From assembly GCA_964544305.1 (NCBI GenBank), contig CAZJAZ010000073.1, positions 1-8,764 on the forward strand: 8,764 nucleotides of DNA. Reading direction: 5' to 3'. Below the pieces are notes generated by a model. It was not told where the DNA came from and did no database searches. It saw only the letters and a program-made list of their open reading frames with translations. The DNA comes from JAFDWI01 sp964544305. Its GTDB lineage: Bacteria; Actinomycetota; Acidimicrobiia; Acidimicrobiales; Iamiaceae. Made by a program: the position numbers and the translations under genes. This document shows, piece by piece, positions 5,852 through 8,764 of this stretch; within the stretch, counting starts at the first letter, position 1, and the number at the start of each line of letters is the position of its first letter.

Positions 5852-6249
5852 GCACCTTCTATGTCGATACTTCGGCACTCGCCAAGCTAGTCATCGATGA
5901 AGCGGAGAGCGTCGCATTCAATCGATGGATCGACGTGCGACGGGATGCCCACATGGTGTCCAGTGCGTTGACGGTCACCGAACTTCATCGAGCGGCACGG
6001 AGGGTCGACGGTGAGGCGTGCACGCAGGCTGACCGGGTACTTACTAGCGTCCACCTTCGCCGAATCACGCGTGCGATCCTCTCTGAAGCGAGCAAATTGA
6101 ATCCGGTCGGGCTTCGTTCGCTCGACGCGATACACCTCGCAACCGCGTTGGAGCTACGCGGCGACCTCGACGGAATCCTCACCTACGACGACCGCCTCGC
6201 CGAAGCGGCGGTGGAGCACGGGCTTGACGTACTGGCACCGAAAACATAA
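5848..6249 (+). CDS. vapC: VapC-type PIN-domain ribonuclease toxin (Phd-linked)
   Basis: This 133-residue protein is a full-length PIN domain. The acidic metal-binding residues are in place: Asp7 in FYVDTSALAKLV, Glu45 in TVTELHRAAR, Asp93 in RSLDAIHLATAL, and Asp114/Asp115 in ILTYDDRLAEAA. PIN toxins are Mg2+-dependent ribonucleases that cut specific tRNAs, rRNA or mRNA; the target here cannot be inferred. It starts with TTG at 5848, overlapping the antitoxin stop in the sequence TTGA. This implies translational coupling, and the weak start codon should keep toxin below antitoxin levels. All four catalytic positions are intact, so it is probably functional. It ends 125 nt before the convergent acyltransferase gene; that interval (6250-6374) shows no clear terminator. 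Confidence 0.94.
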   Translation: MSTFYVDTSALAKLVIDEAESVAFNRWIDVRRDAHMVSSALTVTELHRAARRVDGEACTQADRVLTSVHLRRITRAILSEASKLNPVGLRSLDAIHLATALELRGDLDGILTYDDRLAEAAVEHGLDVLAPKT

Positions 6250-6374
6250 CTCCGTCGGAAATCGATTGCAGATCGGGTTGACCTCGATCGACTCGTGTTA
6301 TCGGAAGCCCAGCCCACTCGGTTCGTTCAGTCCACTGGCAGCGGTGGCGGTGACGGCGGAGTGTGGTCGTCGTA

Positions 6375-7610
6375 TCACGTTACGGCCATGGTGGCCTTTG
6401 GCCGGTTCGGGGGAATTCGTCGCAGCAACGACAGGACCGGTGCCTCAACTATTCGGTAGAACCCGGCCGCAACCATTAGCGAAATGATGATGCTCAATCC
6501 GATTGACCACCAGGTCGCGCTCGTCATTCCCAAGGCAAACACAAGAGTAGCGATGATCGGATCGTGCACGAGATACAGGCTGAACGAACGCGTCCCCAGC
6601 CAATGAATCGGTCGCCACGTGAGCGCCCGCACGACCGACGGGACCGCGAGCGCGGCGACGACACATCCCGCAGCACCCATCACCCCGATCGCCCCGGATA
6701 CAAACAGACCCAGAGAGTGCCCCAGTCCTGCCGACGGGATGAGTGCCTCAATGGCCGCGGGCATCGTCAAGAGCGTGATCATCCACAGCACAACAATGGC
6801 CGTGCCCCCAGCACGCACCCGAGCGAAGTGGCGTCTGGTTGGTTCTTCAAGCACTGCAAGGGCAGCGCCAACCCCGAACATTGACAAGTAGTATGGGGCC
6901 TTCATCAGTCGTACGGAATACCAAGTCGAGCTGTCTGAGATGATCCGACCTGCCGCCGATGCCGTGACGAAGAACACGACCAAGAGCACCCCGTGATGTC
7001 GCGTGCGGCGCACGACGATGACGACCACAGGGAGGAGGATCGAGAACCACACCTCCCATTGCAGCGACCACCACACGAGGTTCAACGTGATGTTGTTGCC
7101 AAGAATGAGGGACATCGTGCGTACCGAGTCTCGGATGCCTACCGCGGGGACGTGACCGGCGATCCACCACGTGTACGCGGGGTCGGGGTCACGAGCGACG
7201 ACCCGTAGAGTCCGGGCAAACAAGTACGACGCGAACACCGGGACGTACAGTCGGAGGAATCGGCGCAGATAGTACCGACCACTTTGAAGTCGTCGATCAC
7301 ACAGATATGGCCGGACCAGAACGAAGCCACTGAGCACGAAGAACACCCAGACCGCTTCGGGGCCCGCCCAGATGATTCGCAACGGGGTGTACGTGATGAG
7401 CCACTGTGCCGTGCTCGTCGGAGCTGCGCCGACCAGAATGTTTGCGAAACTCGGGATTGGCATCAAGGCGTGATGAATCACGACGATAAACGCGGCCACA
7501 CCACGTAACCCGTCGAGCGAGCCAATGCGATGCGTCGCCCTTTCCACGGCCCGGTACCGTAGCCACCGGCATAGGGGCGCATGGTCGATCAGGCCAGCGT
7601 GCGACCTCAT
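6375..7610 (-). CDS. Acyltransferase-3 (OafA/NodX-type) membrane protein
   Basis: This is a 411-residue integral membrane protein from the ATG at 7610. The N-terminal motif HRIGSLDGLRGVAAFIVVIHH contains the family R-X10-H pair (Arg36, His47), followed by FFVLSGFVLVRPYL (90-103), basic YYLRRFLRLYVP (113-124), WWSLQWEVWFSILLP (180-194) and the late SFSLYLVHDP (342-351). About ten hydrophobic helices follow one another, the usual number. Such proteins O-acylate surface polysaccharides, lipids or antibiotics using an acyl donor from the membrane or cytoplasm. No fused SGNH domain is present, so the acceptor is unknown. A TTG at 7688 would extend the frame by 26 residues, but the conserved part begins near residue 28, so the shorter form is preferred. 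ACACC/GGTGT can pair just before the ATG. It lies 90 nt downstream of the VapC gene on the same strand and may be read through from it. Confidence 0.9.
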   Translation of the reverse strand: MRSHAGLIDHAPLCRWLRYRAVERATHRIGSLDGLRGVAAFIVVIHHALMPIPSFANILVGAAPTSTAQWLITYTPLRIIWAGPEAVWVFFVLSGFVLVRPYLCDRRLQSGRYYLRRFLRLYVPVFASYLFARTLRVVARDPDPAYTWWIAGHVPAVGIRDSVRTMSLILGNNITLNLVWWSLQWEVWFSILLPVVVIVVRRTRHHGVLLVVFFVTASAAGRIISDSSTWYSVRLMKAPYYLSMFGVGAALAVLEEPTRRHFARVRAGGTAIVVLWMITLLTMPAAIEALIPSAGLGHSLGLFVSGAIGVMGAAGCVVAALAVPSVVRALTWRPIHWLGTRSFSLYLVHDPIIATLVFALGMTSATWWSIGLSIIISLMVAAGFYRIVEAPVLSLLRRIPPNRPKATMAVT

Positions 7611-7700
7611 CACACCGTCACGGGTGTTTTGAACGCCGAAACCGGACAAAAAACTGCGGGCGGTCTCAAACCCGGGATGTGGCACCAAGGCGTGATGGAA

Positions 7701-8111
7701 CTAGCCCTCGACAACAAGGAAGTCAACGCCGAGAAATCGGTACGTCGGCATGGCGCGGCGGTCACGAGTAACGAGCGTGAGTTCGTTCACCCGAGCGGCT
7801 TCACCGACCAGTGCGTCATAGACAGCGCCGCCCGACAGGCCACTCGTGCCCAGCCGAGCAAACAAGCTTTTCTGTGCCTCAATGGGCAGCCAGCACGGTT
7901 CGCCAAAAGCTGCTCGAAGACCGGCGATTGCATCGGGTGGACTCACCTGTGCGTCCCCAGGGAGGCGTGTCAGTACCGCAAACGATTCGAAAGCGGCGTG
8001 TCCGGCGAGCACGGCAGACCTTCCAGAGAGAAACTCCGTGCATACTCGGTGCGCGCTGTGCCCGGCATCCAAATATGCCACGGCGACGCTCGTGTCAACC
8101 GCAACGCCCAC
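7701..8111 (-). CDS. vapC: VapC-type PIN-domain ribonuclease toxin (AbrB-linked)
   Basis: This is a 136-residue PIN domain with all acidic landmarks: Asp6 in VAVDTSVAVAYLD, Glu42 in HAAFESFAVLTRLPG, Asp99 in GAVYDALVGEAA and Asp117 in LVTRDRRA. The phrase SFAVLTRLPG and the C-terminal TYRFLGVDFLVVEG are typical of VapC proteins that pair with AbrB-type VapB. It starts with GTG at 8111, 5 nt after the antitoxin stop, so translation is probably coupled. It should be an RNA-cleaving toxin held by the VapB upstream; the RNA target is unknown. It is only distantly similar to the PIN toxin at 5848-6249, sharing the fold and catalytic residues but little else, so the two modules are unlikely to be a recent duplication. 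Confidence 0.94.
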   Translation of the reverse strand: MGVAVDTSVAVAYLDAGHSAHRVCTEFLSGRSAVLAGHAAFESFAVLTRLPGDAQVSPPDAIAGLRAAFGEPCWLPIEAQKSLFARLGTSGLSGGAVYDALVGEAARVNELTLVTRDRRAMPTYRFLGVDFLVVEG

Positions 8112-8116
8112 CGGTT

Positions 8117-8365
8117 TTACCGCACTTGTGCATCGCGCAAGCGTTGCACGTCAAGATCCGAAGTTGTCACGCGACCTGACGCTGGGAAATATGGTCTGCC
8201 ATCATCGGTGAAAGCCAGCGCGCGGGTTGGTCTTTTCGGGCGCGAGATCCTGATGCTGTCGGCTTCCACATCAAGGGTAAGTTCAGATTCTGGCATCAGG
8301 TCGAGTTCGTCTCGGACCGATTTGGGGATCACAATACGTCCCGCTTTATCGATCGATACCATCAT
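8117..8365 (-). CDS. vapB: VapB antitoxin, AbrB/SpoVT type
   Basis: This is an 82-residue protein. Residues 2-45 form a SpoVT/AbrB DNA-binding hairpin (MVSIDKAGRIVIPKSVRDEL, then ELTLDVEADSIRIS). The C-terminal part, with ALAFTDDGRPYFPASGR and DVQRLRDAQVR, is the toxin-binding region typical of VapB partners of PIN toxins. Three starts are in frame (8374, 8365, 8362). The ATG at 8365 is chosen because it lies 7 nt after the extended -10 TGGTACAAT, the same geometry as phd, implying a leaderless message; 8374 falls on the end of the -10 itself. The frame continues far upstream through the terminator-like hairpin, but that extension is not conserved. It is followed after 5 nt by VapC. Expected role: neutralise VapC and repress the operon. 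Confidence 0.92.
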   Translation of the reverse strand: MMVSIDKAGRIVIPKSVRDELDLMPESELTLDVEADSIRISRPKRPTRALAFTDDGRPYFPASGRVTTSDLDVQRLRDAQVR

Positions 8366-8372
8366 GGATGCC

Positions 8373-8381
8373 ATTGTACCA
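8373..8381 (-). promoter_or_regulatory. Extended -10 promoter for a leaderless vapB transcript
   Basis: On the minus strand TGG-TACAAT (8381-8373) is an extended -10 element, with 7 nt to the ATG at 8365. CTTGA lies 4 nt upstream of the hexamer, as it lies 5 nt upstream of the phd hexamer. A short dyad ATGG-ATG-CCAT (8364-8374) overlaps the start and is a candidate VapB operator. Confidence 0.55.
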
Positions 8382-8435
8382 TTCAAGATGCAATAGACCC
8401 CGTCACCAGCGTTTTTAGTGCCGAGACCGCCGCGG

Positions 8436-8474
8436 AAAAGCGCAACCAAAACGGTAAGCAGGTGTCGCGCTTTT
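8436..8474 (-). terminator. Probable intrinsic terminator of the sulfatase transcript
   Basis: Read on the minus strand, AAAAGCGCGAC (8474-8464) pairs with GTTGCGCTTTT (8446-8436): 11 base pairs including one G-U pair, with a 17-nt loop and the stem ending in four U. It begins 57 nt after the sulfatase stop and lies before the vapB promoter. On the plus strand the G-U pair becomes an A-C mismatch, so the minus orientation fits better. The short U-run and large loop make it only moderately convincing. Confidence 0.42.
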
Positions 8475-8530
8475 ATAGTGGGCGATCCACGATTCATTAT
8501 CGATTCAGTTTGCGAGCGTGGAGCGGCGTT

Positions 8531-8764
8531 CTAACGCACGTTTGGTCGGTATCCCTCTACCGCGTGGATCTCCTCCACAAGACGTGCGGTGAGCTTCTTG
8601 CGAAGCGGCGCAGATGATTGGTCCCTGGCCAGGTTGTGGAGCTGATGCGGGTCGGCCTCGTTGTCGTAGAGATGGCTCACCCGGTAGGTGTCCGCTGACG
8701 GTCGCACGTGCCCGGCAAAGGGCATGTGAGTCGGGCTGCGTGCAGCCAACGTATACCGAGAAGT
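8531..8764 (-). CDS. Sulfatase C-terminal fragment, cut by window edge
   Basis: 77 residues are visible and the frame is open to the window end. The opening TSRYTLAARS is the strand found near the end of alkaline-phosphatase-superfamily sulfatases (typically R..RYTL), and SHLYDNEADPHQLHNLARD is their hallmark C-terminal phrase. An amphipathic helix follows (LRKKLTARLVEEIHAVEG). Sulfatases of this family hydrolyse sulfate esters of glycans, lipids or small molecules using a formylglycine made from Cys or Ser in the N-terminal C/S-X-P-X-R motif; that motif and the metal ligands lie outside the window, so substrate and activity cannot be judged. The TTG at 8749 is not considered a real start because the conserved sequence begins before it. 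A terminator-like hairpin follows the stop. Confidence 0.82.
   Translation of the reverse strand, partial: TSRYTLAARSPTHMPFAGHVRPSADTYRVSHLYDNEADPHQLHNLARDQSSAPLRKKLTARLVEEIHAVEGYRPNVR

Noticed and set aside
7581..8396. Plus-strand frame of 271 codons opposite vapB-vapC
   Set aside because: It is antisense to two well-recognised genes with intact motifs, and its own translation shows no family resemblance.
8366..8497. Extended vapB start upstream of 8365
   Set aside because: The extension would translate the promoter and the terminator-like hairpin; the AbrB domain begins right after the ATG at 8365.

Overview
The window looks like a high-GC actinobacterial chromosome fragment, perhaps from an Acidimicrobiia-type draft or metagenome assembly. 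This placement is an inference from base composition, frequent GTG/TTG starts, start codons sitting where a transcript should begin, and the style of the secreted proteins; no marker gene is present. A run of exactly 100 N (4736-4835) is a conventional scaffold gap, so the order, orientation and distance across it are assumed by the assembler and not seen.

Layout. 12-531 (minus): a two-gene unit of a small helical protein and a DUF2249 protein. 532-919: a 388-base intergenic stretch with a 15-base partial palindrome, a strong 13-bp hairpin, a perfect 11-bp palindrome and a doubtful small membrane ORF. 920-1550 (plus): AbrB-type antitoxin overlapping a MazF/PemK toxin. 1617-4735 (minus): a very large secreted-type multidomain protein whose N-terminus is lost in the gap. 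4836-5483 (plus): the C-terminal part of a second secreted-type protein, also cut by the gap. 5573-6249 (plus): Phd antitoxin with a VapC-type PIN toxin. 6375-7610 (minus): acyltransferase-3 membrane protein. 7701-8365 (minus): VapB (AbrB type) with a second PIN toxin. 8531-8764 (minus): the C-terminal end of a sulfatase, cut by the window edge.

Three toxin-antitoxin modules of three different pairings lie within about 7.5 kb, separated by cell-surface or glycan-related genes. This pattern is typical of an accessory region. The phd and vapB promoters share an extended -10 motif (TGnTACAAT) placed exactly 7 nt before an in-frame ATG, which points to leaderless antitoxin mRNAs. The two genes flanking the gap run outward from it and both carry Ig-like domains plus Thr/Ser/Pro linkers. 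They are either a divergent pair of surface proteins or a sign that the scaffold join is wrong. No RNA gene, CRISPR array, transposase, integrase or attachment site was recognised.
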